NCBI GenBank assembly: GCA_046482825.1
Contig: JAWOEI010000106.1
Span: 1-29,724, forward strand
Length of the DNA: 29,724 nt
Origin: M55B167 sp046482825
GTDB taxonomy: Bacteria > Verrucomicrobiota > Kiritimatiellia > RFP12 > UBA1067
Direction: 5' to 3'
Positions within the stretch are counted from its first letter, which is position 1. The number at the start of each line of letters is the position of its first letter. The notes beneath the pieces were generated by a model. It did no database searches. It saw nothing but the letters and a program-made list of their open reading frames with translations, and was not told where the DNA came from. Shown here piece after piece: positions 7,313 through 16,799 of this stretch. The translations under genes and the position numbers were made by a program.

Positions 7313-8089
7313 CTAGAAATCCACATCCACCGGCATGTGCTGTGCACTGCATCCGGCATCCACAACCAGCCGTTCACCGCAGATATTGGAAGATGCGTCA
7401 GAAGCCATGAATGCCACCGCCTGCGCAATGTCATCCGCCTTTGCCTCTATACCCAGCGGACAGTTCAACCTGCGCCGTTGCACTTTTCTATCCTCCAGTT
7501 TTTCCCAGCGATCGGTAAAAATATAGCCCGGTGCAACCATATTCACCCTGATGCCTTTAGGCCCCAGATCCACCGCCATAGAACGCGTCAATGCATCCAG
7601 CCCGCCTTTACTCGCCACATAAGCGGTACGGTTACGGATCGCCCGCGTGGACACGTTGGAACCCAGATTTACAATCACGCCGCGGCTCTCCTGCTGCAGC
7701 ATCATTCTGACCGCCTCCCTGGACACCTGGAAAGTGCCCATCAAATTAGTTTTGATGACAGACAGAAAATACGGAGAATCCATTTCTTCAAAGGACGGGC
7801 CTATCCCCTGATTGCAGGCGTTGTTCACCAGAATGTCTATACGTCCGAATTTTTTCTGTATGACACGGAACATTTCCCGTACCTGCTCTGTGTCCGAAAT
7901 ATCAGCTGGTGTTTCCGTGAACTCGGTCAGGCCCATTTCACGCAATTCATTCGCGCCTTTTGCCGTGCTCTCCGGGGTTGAACTGCACACACACACCTGC
8001 GCCCCCTCGCGAATGAACAATGCGGCAATCTCAACACCGGTATTACGACTGGTACCCGTTACCAGAACAACTTTATCTTTAAAACGCAT
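7313..8089 (-). CDS. Short-chain dehydrogenase/reductase (SDR)
   Basis: A predicted 258-residue cytoplasmic NAD(P)-dependent oxidoreductase of the classical SDR type. The cofactor motif is TGTSRNTG near residue 11, a known variant with Asn for the central Gly. NNACNQG follows near residue 89. The catalytic triad is Ser144 in NLGSNVS, Tyr157 and Lys161 in YVASK, and VNMVAPGYI follows. The start is the ATG at 8089, with AGGTG six bases upstream; an in-frame GTG at 8098 is possible. It is the last gene of the glycosidase operon, 53 bases after the GH50-like gene. A sugar or sugar-acid oxidation step on the released monosaccharide is the natural inference, but the substrate cannot be read from an SDR sequence. 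Confidence 0.88.
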   Translation of the reverse strand: MRFKDKVVLVTGTSRNTGVEIAALFIREGAQVCVCSSTPESTAKGANELREMGLTEFTETPADISDTEQVREMFRVIQKKFGRIDILVNNACNQGIGPSFEEMDSPYFLSVIKTNLMGTFQVSREAVRMMLQQESRGVIVNLGSNVSTRAIRNRTAYVASKGGLDALTRSMAVDLGPKGIRVNMVAPGYIFTDRWEKLEDRKVQRRRLNCPLGIEAKADDIAQAVAFMASDASSNICGERLVVDAGCSAQHMPVDVDF

Positions 8090-8142
8090 TTTATGCACCT
8101 ATTCCTTAGTTAGAGAGACCCGCAAGATAATCGCACGCCGCG

Positions 8143-10236
8143 TTATTGATTGCCTCTGATTCTGTAGAGCCTATACCCGACTTCGCGGATACCGCTGACA
8201 GTCTCTGGGTAAGGCGTATTACAGCAATCCACAAAACCGACCTGAAAATTCTCACCGTCAAAGCGTCCGGTCACAGCCTGGTCACCGAACTGGTGCCAGT
8301 GTACACCCACCACGTTAGGATGCTTCAACGCCGAGGTAACATACTGGACATAAACCCGGCCACGTTCTTCCTGATTTTTCACTTTCACCAGACCGGGATG
8401 AAAGAGACCGCGGTCCAGCGCACCGAAATGAAACTCACCGATGACCACCGGTTTGTCAATACCTTCAGGCAGTTTGAAATCATCAAGATGACGAGCGTAA
8501 ATGTTGTAGCTGAGAAGATCGCAGTGACGAGCCGCTACGCGCACCGCGAACGCCGGTCCGGGTCCGGCAAAGCGGCAACCCATATAGAGCTTGTTCGGCG
8601 CCACCGCCTTGAATTCCTCGCGGATGTTTCTGAAGTAAGCATCGGCAATCTCCAGCGTAAAAGCCTTGAGATCCTTGTACGCACCTGCCCCCGGCCGCTT
8701 GCAGACAGTCAAAAACGCATCCCAGTCCTTATAATCTGTGCCCCAGGCCGCGTTGAGCTTTTCAATATTGCCGTAGGCTTTCCGCATACGTTCGCGGAAA
8801 ACGCGCTTAGCCGCCTGATCCGCCGGTGATTCCAATGTCCACGCAGCCAGATCGATATTACTGCCCCAGCTCAGCTCGTTGTCCACAAAGAAACCGAAAC
8901 ACCAAGGATCCTCCATCTCGGCCTTGTGTTCCTTCATCAGCCGCCGTACATCGGCCCGGAAAGAGGGATCAAAGGGATCGCGGAAGGGCCACCAGCCGTC
9001 TCTACTGGCGGCGATAGGTTTCGACTTCAGCTCAAACCTGTCCGTGTAGGGCGTACGATCCATCAGGCAGATTTTTTTGTCCGAGCTATTGGCGATGGTG
9101 TTCATACCCCAGCTCTTCAGGCGTCGGTGCACCAGATCGGCGAACACCATATAATAGTTCTTTCCGTACTTCCTGTAACAGTTTGCCGACGAAAAATCGT
9201 ATGTCCGCTTGATACCACGCTTGACGTAGTAGGGATGGAGCAGTTCGTCACGCGTAGTATAAAACTCAGCGAAAGGCGAATTCTCCGCCGGCAGATCGGT
9301 AAAATAAAAATCCCGGTTATCAAGCGGAGTGATAGCTGTGGAAGGTGTCACGCGTACCGGGCCGTGTGACCAGTAAAGATATCCCTCAGGGTCCACCATC
9401 CACCACTTGCCGTCAATTTTCTCCACGCGGAAATGACCTGTCGCCTTACGCCGCGGCCCGTCAGCCCAGCCTCCGAAACGGCTCCGGCCTGCTGGTCCCG
9501 GATGAGAGGCCAGATCCGCTTCCTCGCGTTTAGCTGCAGCCTTCAGTTCTTTATCGGAATGTATCTTACCCGGCCACTCTTTGTATTTAAACTGTCCATA
9601 TTTGTCAACAAACGGAAAAAATTCCTTCTCGGTCATTTTCATCCATGAAGGCAGGTCAGGTTTTTCACCTTCATGCGCCACTATACGTCTGATACCCCAC
9701 TTCCAGTCCAGCTGGTTCCGCCGCATGTAAAGCAATACAGCGGAAACACGTGAAGGATCCAGACCCGATATTACTCCAGTCATATGAAAAGGCGTTCTGC
9801 GCATACCGAACAACTTGTCGGTAATATTCCGCTCTGAAGGCAATGCTGGCGGCAGATCCAATCTGTAACTGTGTGCACCCCGCTTAGGCATGCGCAAACG
9901 ATCGACAAAGATACCCTTCTTCTTGTTACCGAAATCCGCATCCGGATTCTGCAACCGTAGCGTAAGCGGCAGGACACGCTTGTTATCGCGATGTTCCAGT
10001 TCCAGCGAGATTTCGCTGCACGATGATAAATCCCAGTCGCCCCTGACAATCACACCCGGATAACCGGTTTTTCCTTTGGTTTCAATCTCCAGCACGCCAT
10101 TTCTCAGCGCAAATGTTGCTCCATATTGTGCTGTCACTGCCGAAAGCGGTGTTTTTGCAGCGTCAAACAAAACTATATCACCGGCATTGGCACCCAGAAT
10201 TCCTGACGCCAGAACCATACAAATTGTTTTTTTCAT
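8143..10236 (-). CDS. Secreted GH50/agarase-like glycoside hydrolase
   Basis: A predicted 697-residue exported enzyme with a signal peptide at about 1-18. The start is the ATG at 10236, with GGAGG seven bases upstream; the longer in-frame extension lacks such a site. Residues about 20-190 form a beta-sandwich N-terminal domain. The catalytic (beta/alpha)8 part opens with DGKWWMVDPEGYLYWSHG near 275, typical of GH50 beta-agarases and related clan-A enzymes. VDNELSWG holds the probable acid/base Glu454 and VVIGEFHFGALDRG the probable nucleophile Glu601; HWHQFGDQ closes the barrel. The neighbours are GH42-like and GH39-like genes upstream and an SDR downstream. Agarose is only one possibility: many land and gut bacteria carry GH50-like proteins acting on other galactosides. 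Confidence 0.8.
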   Translation of the reverse strand: MKKTICMVLASGILGANAGDIVLFDAAKTPLSAVTAQYGATFALRNGVLEIETKGKTGYPGVIVRGDWDLSSCSEISLELEHRDNKRVLPLTLRLQNPDADFGNKKKGIFVDRLRMPKRGAHSYRLDLPPALPSERNITDKLFGMRRTPFHMTGVISGLDPSRVSAVLLYMRRNQLDWKWGIRRIVAHEGEKPDLPSWMKMTEKEFFPFVDKYGQFKYKEWPGKIHSDKELKAAAKREEADLASHPGPAGRSRFGGWADGPRRKATGHFRVEKIDGKWWMVDPEGYLYWSHGPVRVTPSTAITPLDNRDFYFTDLPAENSPFAEFYTTRDELLHPYYVKRGIKRTYDFSSANCYRKYGKNYYMVFADLVHRRLKSWGMNTIANSSDKKICLMDRTPYTDRFELKSKPIAASRDGWWPFRDPFDPSFRADVRRLMKEHKAEMEDPWCFGFFVDNELSWGSNIDLAAWTLESPADQAAKRVFRERMRKAYGNIEKLNAAWGTDYKDWDAFLTVCKRPGAGAYKDLKAFTLEIADAYFRNIREEFKAVAPNKLYMGCRFAGPGPAFAVRVAARHCDLLSYNIYARHLDDFKLPEGIDKPVVIGEFHFGALDRGLFHPGLVKVKNQEERGRVYVQYVTSALKHPNVVGVHWHQFGDQAVTGRFDGENFQVGFVDCCNTPYPETVSGIREVGYRLYRIRGNQ

Positions 10237-10305
10237 GTTGAGTCCTCCTTTTCGCTTATGCCAATACAATAAACGTCTTAGCTCTGCATGGCAATCTCGA
10301 TCATG

Positions 10306-10336
10306 CGAACTCAACCCTCGTTTTTACGAACTCAAC
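10306..10336 (-). repeat. Two 10-base direct repeats in an operon spacer
   Basis: CGAACTCAAC occurs at 10306-10315 and 10327-10336, a 21-base period (two helical turns), in the 129-base gap between the GH42-like and GH50-like genes. This could be an internal regulator site or an RNA processing element. Nothing else recognisable is in the gap apart from the strong ribosome-binding site of the next gene. Confidence 0.35.
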
Positions 10337-10365
10337 ACCGCCCTGTACAGCCGCCACAGACATTT

Positions 10366-12342
10366 CTATTCAACCAGCTCAAATAATGCTGTGTCAGGTG
10401 TCGCGAACGTGTAGCGGAACTTTTTGTCGGCCACCGGAATCACACGCCCCGTGTACAGCTCTTTCACTTCCCGGCACGACACAGGCAGCGTAACAGTTTT
10501 CTCGCCGCCTTGGGCCATATGGATTGCAACAAGCTTCTCATTCGCATACACCGGCACAGCATCGTCACAGTAGAGAGTCACGCCTGCATCTGCAGCCAGC
10601 CGCCGCAGTGACTGCGATGTTAGTGCATCGTAGGTATCGACATAAACCGCTGTCCAGCCGTCGCGGGCTTCTGCTGTAACTCCGGGCGTCTTGAAGGGCG
10701 TACCGGTCAGGGTCTGCACTCGGGCAGTATCAAGCGTCTTGCCGTCGCTGATACCCGGCGCATATACAAACACCACAGTTCGTCCGTCTTTCAGTACATG
10801 CCGATTCAGGAGGGCACGCTTTTCCGCCGTCAGTTCAAAGCTACCGGGAAAAACCAGCAGTTTAACTGCTGAAAGGTCCGCGCGCGACAAATCATTAAAT
10901 GAATACACTTCGAACGGAGCCCCGAGACGGTTCAGCTTATCTCTTGTACCCTGAAATATTTTACTGGCAATCTGCGACTTGTCATTAACCAGCCGCGCAC
11001 TCTGCGGATCAACCACTAGCGCAACTTCCGCCCGATTTTTAAGCGGCAAAGCCGCATAAGTGTCCCACAAGTTTTTGGCGCGTGCAACAAGCCGCATAGT
11101 TTCCGGCGTATTGAATACACCACCCCACATATCAAAACACCAGAGCGAGGCGTGATTGATAATTGCCAGCGCGAACTCACGCTTGAAACCGGCATCCACC
11201 TCTGCCTGATTCTTCCACGGTACCATCCACTGAATGGTCACGAAGGGATCAAGCGCAACATTGTAGGTCGGCGTGCGGTGATCGATCTCATGCAGAAATC
11301 CCTTGCCGTTCAGCACACGGGTTCCATTCGGCACCATAAACCCACTGCCGCCCCCCATAGGCCTATCCGAATATGTGCCGGGGCTGATGAAAAAATCAAT
11401 GTCCGGTGAAGCATACAGCCGCTCATATTCCAGATGCCCCGCCCAGACCAGGCGCGAGTAAGTCAACTCCATAATATAACCGAAAAACATGCCTATCTTA
11501 CGCTGACGCGGAATCAGCTCACGCGTTTTTCCCACAAAATCAAGCACTGTATCAACCACTGTGTCGCCAGTGAAACGCACATAGTCGATAACATCACTCT
11601 CGGTGGCTGGATCACGCAGAATGTTCTCAAAAGATACATGATCAATGCGCTCATAAGTCGGAACCGGCACTTGCTCTCTGCCGTGCCGTTTCAGCCAATT
11701 CTTCCACGCCCGTGTTTTGTTCCGGCCCGCCACACCGCGGCTGTAATCCATCCACTCATCGGTCTGCCCGCACGCCAGCAGATAGGCCTTTATACGGTCA
11801 CCGTAACGCGCCTCCATATGTTTGACAACAGCTTCCAGATACTCACGCGTCGCTTTTCGCCATGCCGGATTCGCACAGGCGCAGCTCAGCATTGTGAAAC
11901 TTTCACATTCGGCACTGTAACCTTTCAGAGCAAGCTGCCGCTGCAACCATACAGGTGTGTTCAGATCTATCATGCAGATGAACTGCGCATTGCTGTTAAC
12001 CGCCAGCACGTCGTCGTACTGTTTGTCCAGCGAATCGAAATCGTACTTACCGAACCAGCGCCAGACAGGCGGGTATTTGCAGTACGGCTGTCCCAGTGAG
12101 TTATCGGTGTTCGCCGCAAAGATACAGACTGTATCCACCCCCGCGTCACGGAACTGAGCCATGGCTTCGAATTCCGGCCAGAACGAGCGGTACGCAAACG
12201 CCAGCGGCGCTTCTGCCGCAGAGAGCGTACCGGCACATATAAAAACCGCAGCCAGCACACAGCAGGCTGCACGAATCACACAATTTCTGAAAAAATTTTT
12301 TACGTCTCTCGTGTCTGTTACCTTTCTACAGATTGAACACAT
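10366..12342 (-). CDS. Secreted GH42-like beta-galactosidase-type glycoside hydrolase
   Basis: A predicted 658-residue protein. Residues 1-43 contain a basic stretch and a hydrophobic core ending in LSAAEA, consistent with a long signal peptide. Residues about 45-420 resemble a clan-A catalytic barrel. GQTDEW holds the probable acid/base Glu196 and LHEIDHRT the probable nucleophile Glu352. Residues about 440-570 (KLLVFPGSFELTAEKRALL, FVYAPG) match the trimerisation/amidotransferase-like domain of GH42 enzymes, followed by a small beta domain. The start ATG is only two bases after the TAA of the GH39-like gene, implying translational coupling. Sequence resemblance to characterised GH42 is partial, so the substrate (beta-galactoside or another hexoside) is uncertain. 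Confidence 0.75.
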   Translation of the reverse strand: MCSICRKVTDTRDVKNFFRNCVIRAACCVLAAVFICAGTLSAAEAPLAFAYRSFWPEFEAMAQFRDAGVDTVCIFAANTDNSLGQPYCKYPPVWRWFGKYDFDSLDKQYDDVLAVNSNAQFICMIDLNTPVWLQRQLALKGYSAECESFTMLSCACANPAWRKATREYLEAVVKHMEARYGDRIKAYLLACGQTDEWMDYSRGVAGRNKTRAWKNWLKRHGREQVPVPTYERIDHVSFENILRDPATESDVIDYVRFTGDTVVDTVLDFVGKTRELIPRQRKIGMFFGYIMELTYSRLVWAGHLEYERLYASPDIDFFISPGTYSDRPMGGGSGFMVPNGTRVLNGKGFLHEIDHRTPTYNVALDPFVTIQWMVPWKNQAEVDAGFKREFALAIINHASLWCFDMWGGVFNTPETMRLVARAKNLWDTYAALPLKNRAEVALVVDPQSARLVNDKSQIASKIFQGTRDKLNRLGAPFEVYSFNDLSRADLSAVKLLVFPGSFELTAEKRALLNRHVLKDGRTVVFVYAPGISDGKTLDTARVQTLTGTPFKTPGVTAEARDGWTAVYVDTYDALTSQSLRRLAADAGVTLYCDDAVPVYANEKLVAIHMAQGGEKTVTLPVSCREVKELYTGRVIPVADKKFRYTFATPDTALFELVE

Positions 12343-12344
12343 CT

Positions 12345-13805
12345 TTACTCGCCAGCAATCGGCTGTATCGAGAGTAGGCTCCTGTCAGTGATAAAAACCG
12401 GCGCATCGTACGCAGGAACATCTTTGAATGTCACTTTTCCATTACCGACAATCATCTTTTCCGGCGGAATAGTATACACGCCCCCGCTGATTGTATCGAC
12501 CCATACCGGTTCTTTAAAAGTCCCGCCTTTTATCTTCAGTGTCGCGCTGACTGTCTTGTTGTGATCAGACGGCACATCGCTTTTATCCCAGAAGACGCAC
12601 ACCTGCTGACCACTCTTCACATCCCTGTGCCCAAATACAGCCAGTTCTTTGGCACAGGTCACCTCGCAAGGATAATCCGGCACCCACTCCAAAGCATCGT
12701 TGAAAACCGAAACTACATTCTGCACAGCATAATAAGCCTTTTTAACTTTAAGCACCTTGAAATTCTCCAGGGCCCCCGCAGTCTTTATCAGACCGTAACG
12801 TCCCAGACCGTTATGGAAAGAAGTTGTGCGGTAGTCCAGATCCGCAGCGGTGAAAACCAGTGAATCCGAACCATGCCCTATATCTCCCAGCATGCGCCGG
12901 GCATTCCACTTCGCCTGCCGCAGTTCTGTCCAGGGATATTTGCACAACGCACCGGCCGGACACCACTCGGACTGCGTGCCGGACTCTCCCTGCCACAGTT
13001 TCATCGTCGGCGAGTAAAACTTCACCAGCTCACGTGCCTTGACGACGCCTTTATAACCCTGGTCAGGATTATGTCTGTAGTGGTGATAAACAATCCAGTC
13101 GAAGAGATCAAGCTTGTTCTGCTCTTTCAGCGTTTTCAGAAAGGGCTCTATGATTTCGAGTTTCGGGCCGCACAGCACCAATGCGGCTATACGCGCTTCA
13201 GGAATAATGCGTTTTATAATCTCCGCGGTACGGATGTTGAACTCCGTGATCGTCGCCGTACCGTTTGCTCCTTTCAATTCCGGTTCATTCCACATACTCC
13301 AGTCACGTACCTTGTCTTTATAACGCAGTGCCATCTGCTCAACCCAGCGATCCCACGCTTTGAGTCCCTCTTCGGATGTCGGCATGCCCCCCGCAAGACT
13401 ACGTCCGCCGCCGCCCGAATACGCCGGATTACCGTAACTTGTCTCCAGCCATATTTCCAGACCGCGGGAGCGCGCATCGTCAATGATGCAGTCCAGCCAG
13501 GCAAAATCGTAGATGCCCGGATCTTTCTCTGTCCGCGCCCAGCCGCCCTGCAGACGTATGCGTCTGATACCCAGCGCCGGAAGATATTCTTTAAAAGAAT
13601 GGTAATCGGAGTATTCGCGATCTATCGTCTCACAGCCCAGTGTCCAGCGCGAAGTATCTATCTCGTGAATACTCCGGGGACGAAGTGTGCCCAGCCTTTT
13701 CATTCCCGTTTCCAGAGTAGTCTGCACCCGCGTCGGTGTGTTGTCAATTACCTGTGCGTACACACAGCCTGTAAAAAACGCCAATACAACCAGAGTTGAT
13801 CTCAT
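12345..13805 (-). CDS. Secreted GH39-like glycoside hydrolase
   Basis: A predicted 486-residue exported enzyme, first gene of the glycosidase operon. The signal peptide is MRSTLVVLAFFTGCVYA, and AAGGG precedes the ATG by about ten bases. The clan-A barrel spans about 45-380. RDWSMWNEPE contains the probable acid/base Glu174 and KLWQGESGTQSEW the probable nucleophile Glu274, matching the spacing in GH39-type retaining enzymes. A C-terminal beta domain (about 385-486) follows. The pairing with GH42- and GH50-like enzymes suggests a heteropolysaccharide. GH39 members include xylosidases, iduronidases and other activities, so no specificity is assigned. Confidence 0.78.
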   Translation of the reverse strand: MRSTLVVLAFFTGCVYAQVIDNTPTRVQTTLETGMKRLGTLRPRSIHEIDTSRWTLGCETIDREYSDYHSFKEYLPALGIRRIRLQGGWARTEKDPGIYDFAWLDCIIDDARSRGLEIWLETSYGNPAYSGGGGRSLAGGMPTSEEGLKAWDRWVEQMALRYKDKVRDWSMWNEPELKGANGTATITEFNIRTAEIIKRIIPEARIAALVLCGPKLEIIEPFLKTLKEQNKLDLFDWIVYHHYRHNPDQGYKGVVKARELVKFYSPTMKLWQGESGTQSEWCPAGALCKYPWTELRQAKWNARRMLGDIGHGSDSLVFTAADLDYRTTSFHNGLGRYGLIKTAGALENFKVLKVKKAYYAVQNVVSVFNDALEWVPDYPCEVTCAKELAVFGHRDVKSGQQVCVFWDKSDVPSDHNKTVSATLKIKGGTFKEPVWVDTISGGVYTIPPEKMIVGNGKVTFKDVPAYDAPVFITDRSLLSIQPIAGE

Positions 13806-13888
13806 TATTCGTATCCCTTATTTTAATTAATATGCTAGTTTAGCTGATCCACCGCAGTTCCGCTTGAGAAACGAAGAAGAAAACACTT

Positions 13889-13919
13889 CGCACAGCCCGG
13901 ACATATATCTCCGAGTGCG
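13889..13919. promoter_or_regulatory. Nested inverted repeat upstream of the glycosidase operon
   Basis: A 16-base near-palindrome (13898-13913), CGGA-C-ATATAT-C-TCCG, is symmetric at 14 of 16 positions. It is flanked by a second inverted repeat, CGCAC (13889-13893) and GTGCG (13915-13919). It lies about 85-115 bases before the GH39-like start, where an operator would be expected. No convincing -35/-10 pair was found. The rest of 13806-14075 shows no gene. Confidence 0.4.
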
Positions 13920-14075
13920 TTAAACTTGTGTAATACAAAAAGATACCCGACCCAACGCACCAATGCGCGGCAAAGGCATCCGACGCGGCCCCGCAAGCGA
14001 GACTGCGTCGTGACAAAGCCGGACCAGCAAATTCACCATCCGGCAACATGTTTGTTTTATCCTTCGATGAGGGGC

Positions 14076-16108
14076 CTACTGTACGATCAAAACCGTTCCT
14101 ACTATTGTAGAAATCCGCAGCCGTCTGTTCTCAACATCATGCACAATCTCGGTCGTACTGTTACCTCCTGAAATCTGCCATGTCACACCATTATCAATCA
14201 ATGATCCTGTGTATGCAAGCAGAATTCCCCGAGGTGCATTGCTTTCCGAGTCAATCTCGACAGCAGCAGTTCCCTGCGGCAGGATCACGTCGCCGTTCAC
14301 CTGCGTCGGCGCGTGCTCCCCGTCGGCGCCGCAACACCAGCGTAGCACGCTACCGGATTCGACCACCAGCCCGTCGACGGTCAGCGCTGTTGTCAGGCCG
14401 GACTCGATCACTCCGTCCGCGCCGAGTTTCAGAACCGCCTCCACGTCGCCCCCACCGCGGAAGACCTGTCCCGCCTGAACCCGGTAATAGCCACCCGCGT
14501 CAAAAACCGCCCCCTCTGCAATGTCCACTTCACGGCTGGCGAAGGGACCCTGCGCAGACACATACCCGTCTTCAGACAGGCCGTATTTCCGGGCCAGCTG
14601 AGTGCCCAACGCTCGTTGCTGATCGAGGGTCAGCGCTTCTTTCCAGAAACGCATTTCGGCAATCTCGCCTTTGAAACAGCACTCTGTCACATCATTCACA
14701 CCCATAAGCGAACGCGTCTGTTTGATGCCTGCGGCCGGTGGAATCTGGTAAGTCGTCGTTTTCACCGCACCGTCGATGTTGATGCTAACGCTCTCGCCGC
14801 CTTTCAAAGTCATGATCGCGACATGCGCTTCATTGCCGTAGAAAAGCGGGACATCCGCCTCCACACGAGACCATTGGCCGCCGTCATCATGCGTTCCAAC
14901 GCATCCGCTTAGCAGTGCGTTTTCCGGATAGGAAACCGCCCATTGTTGTCCGCCAGAACCGAATGACTGCCCTACAACCCAGGCGTTATATCTCCATTCA
15001 TAGGAATCGCCGGCGCCCCAACCATGCGGCCGCAACACGACGGCAACGGTCATATCTGTCGCTCCGGACACAGGCGTGGGATTGTTGCCGGTCATGGCCA
15101 ATTGATTCGCAACGCCGTCGAAATAGAGGGTTTTGTAGCCATTGAGTGTTTCCGTGCCGATGCTGGGCGAGGTTGCCCAGGAATGAACCGCATGAGCGAT
15201 TGTACTGTTGAATGACCATGTCTCGTTCGAGCTGGACCAGTCTGTCACGGTCGTGCCGGGCGTACCGGACAGACCGTCCGGATTCCAGACTGCGACAGCA
15301 TCCGGAACGCTCGCCGGTTCCGGTTCAGGCCCTGAGTTTTCCGCGGCACCTGTGTAAACCGCGCCGTACACTGCCGCCAATTCACGGCCGACCGTATCCT
15401 GCTCCGCGGCGGAGAGCCGCGCTCCCTTGTAAATCCGGAATTCCGCGATATCCCCGTCAAACCCCAGCTTGGCCTCGTTCGACCCTAGAATCAAGCGGGT
15501 CTTGGTGACGGTGTCATCATCGACAAGACTGCCCGCAAACTGCGTCCGCTGCCCGTCGACATTGACCTCCAGTGCTTCACCGGACTGCCAGGTGTACATC
15601 ACGACATGCGGCGCGCTGTCCACCACGTTCGTCATGCTGTCCCACACCGAGCTCCATCCGGTAAAGTCCGCATTGTTCGTATTTGTGCAGGAACCCGCCC
15701 CCACTGCGCCGGACTCGCTGAGTGCGAGCGTCCACATGGTGCCTGGGTTCCAACTTACGGTCCCTCCTATCAGTCCGGCGCCGCTATTCACATGCACACC
15801 GTCACCCTTACCGGGGCCGCGCGGACGCGCCACCATAACGACCGTCAGGCTGGATCCGCCTAAACCCGGTGTCGAGTCATAAGAGTTCGCGGACATCGCC
15901 AGAGCGTCCATATCGCCGTCAAAGCGTACCGCCTTGTGGCCGTTCATGAAGTCGGTCGCGACTTCCGGAGCGGTAAAACCGGAATAGATAGCCTGCGCCA
16001 CACTGTATTTGAAGGCCCAGTCGCTGATGTCGCCGCTTGAACACACCCAGTCGGAAACCGCCGTACCGGGCGATTCGGACAAATCATCCGCGCGCCAGAT
16101 CGCGGCGG
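14076..16108 (-). pseudogene. LamG-repeat surface protein, 5'-truncated
   Basis: About 677 codons of coding sequence without its own start. Two LamG/concanavalin-like domains stand in tandem. The first begins at AIWRADDLSESPGTAVSDW and includes HKAVRFDGD and GFDGDIAEFRIYKGARLSAAEQ. The second begins at VAVWNPDGLSGTPGTTVTDW and includes KTLYFDG and CFKGEIAEMRFWKEALTLDQ. A Pro/Glu-rich linker joins them. The last 160 residues form a beta-rich tail ending in RRLRISTIVGTVLIVQ, the passenger-like end common in large secreted PVC proteins. The homology stops abruptly near 16108, where a plus-strand gene fragment begins; the open frame beyond this is antisense to that fragment. The signal peptide and any N-terminal domains are therefore lost. 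Confidence 0.75.
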
Positions 16109-16109
16109 G

Positions 16110-16692
16110 CAAAGGCAAGGTTCTTCTCCTGACTCCCGACCGATCTGACTGGCTGAAGGACAATGCATCTTCCCTCCGGACATTTCTCTCTGAAGGCGGC
16201 GCAATCCTTGCTGCCGGACTCAGTGAGAAGGATGGCAAAGCACTGGCCCTCGCATCCGGCGCCGAGTTTACTGTTGCCCGCAAGACACTCTGGATCAACC
16301 CGCTCTCCGGTCCACTGCCAACCGCTTTCCGCGGCGTATCGCCCGCTGCTATCCACTGGCGCAGAAAGCTGGAAGTCACGACCATTGCAACAGTACACGA
16401 TAAAGGCTGGCGCTCTGATACCGGTATCCTGGCAACTGTTCCGGTTGGTTCAGGCGAAATCATCTGGATTGCAACAACACCTGATGATTTCAATCCCGAA
16501 GAACGGCCCGATCTGATCTTCACATCGGTCAACACAAAACGCCTCTACACAATTGTGTTGAACAATCTCGGCGTTCACACAGGAGCTCAATGGTCTTCAT
16601 TCCTCGGATCACGCACCACTCCAGATGACACGAAGTTTTACAACGACAAACGTATTCCCCGCGACGACCCTTACGCGTACATGCGGTGGTAG
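16110..16692 (+). pseudogene. 3' end of a glycosidase-like gene (5'-truncated)
   Basis: About 193 codons read KVLLLTPDRSDWLKDNASSLR, then GGAILAAGLSEKDGKALALA, VGSGEIIWIATTPDDF and the ending RDDPYAYMRW. The pattern resembles the accessory C-terminal region (amidotransferase-like and beta) of large glycoside hydrolases such as GH2-type beta-galactosidases, but the catalytic part is missing. The frame extends left to 16009 only as antisense of the LamG gene, so the real sequence starts at the junction near 16105-16115. There is no recognisable start or ribosome-binding site. It is the only long coding stretch on the plus strand in the middle of the window. The family call is tentative. Confidence 0.65.
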
Positions 16693-16733
16693 TATGCCAG
16701 CTGTGTGATAACGGAACCAAAGTTGCTTACCGC

Positions 16734-16748
16734 CGCCTGTCTGCGTGC
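16734..16748 (+). repeat. 15-base arm shared with the 7226-7240 hairpin
   Basis: CGCCTGTCTGCGTGC is identical to one arm of the terminator-like hairpin at 7222-7255. Here the partner arm is degenerate (CAGACGG about 15 bases later). It lies about 45 bases after the plus-strand glycosidase fragment, so it may be the remains of that gene's terminator or a palindromic repeat. Confidence 0.4.
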
Positions 16749-16799
16749 GTACTCAAACAGACGGAAACAGCTTTGGAATAAAAAACGGATATTAAAACT

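Noticed and set aside
16109..16535. N-terminal extension of the LamG open frame (ATG at 16535)
   Set aside because: It is exactly antisense to the protein-like plus-strand glycosidase fragment, and the LamG similarity starts only at about 16108.
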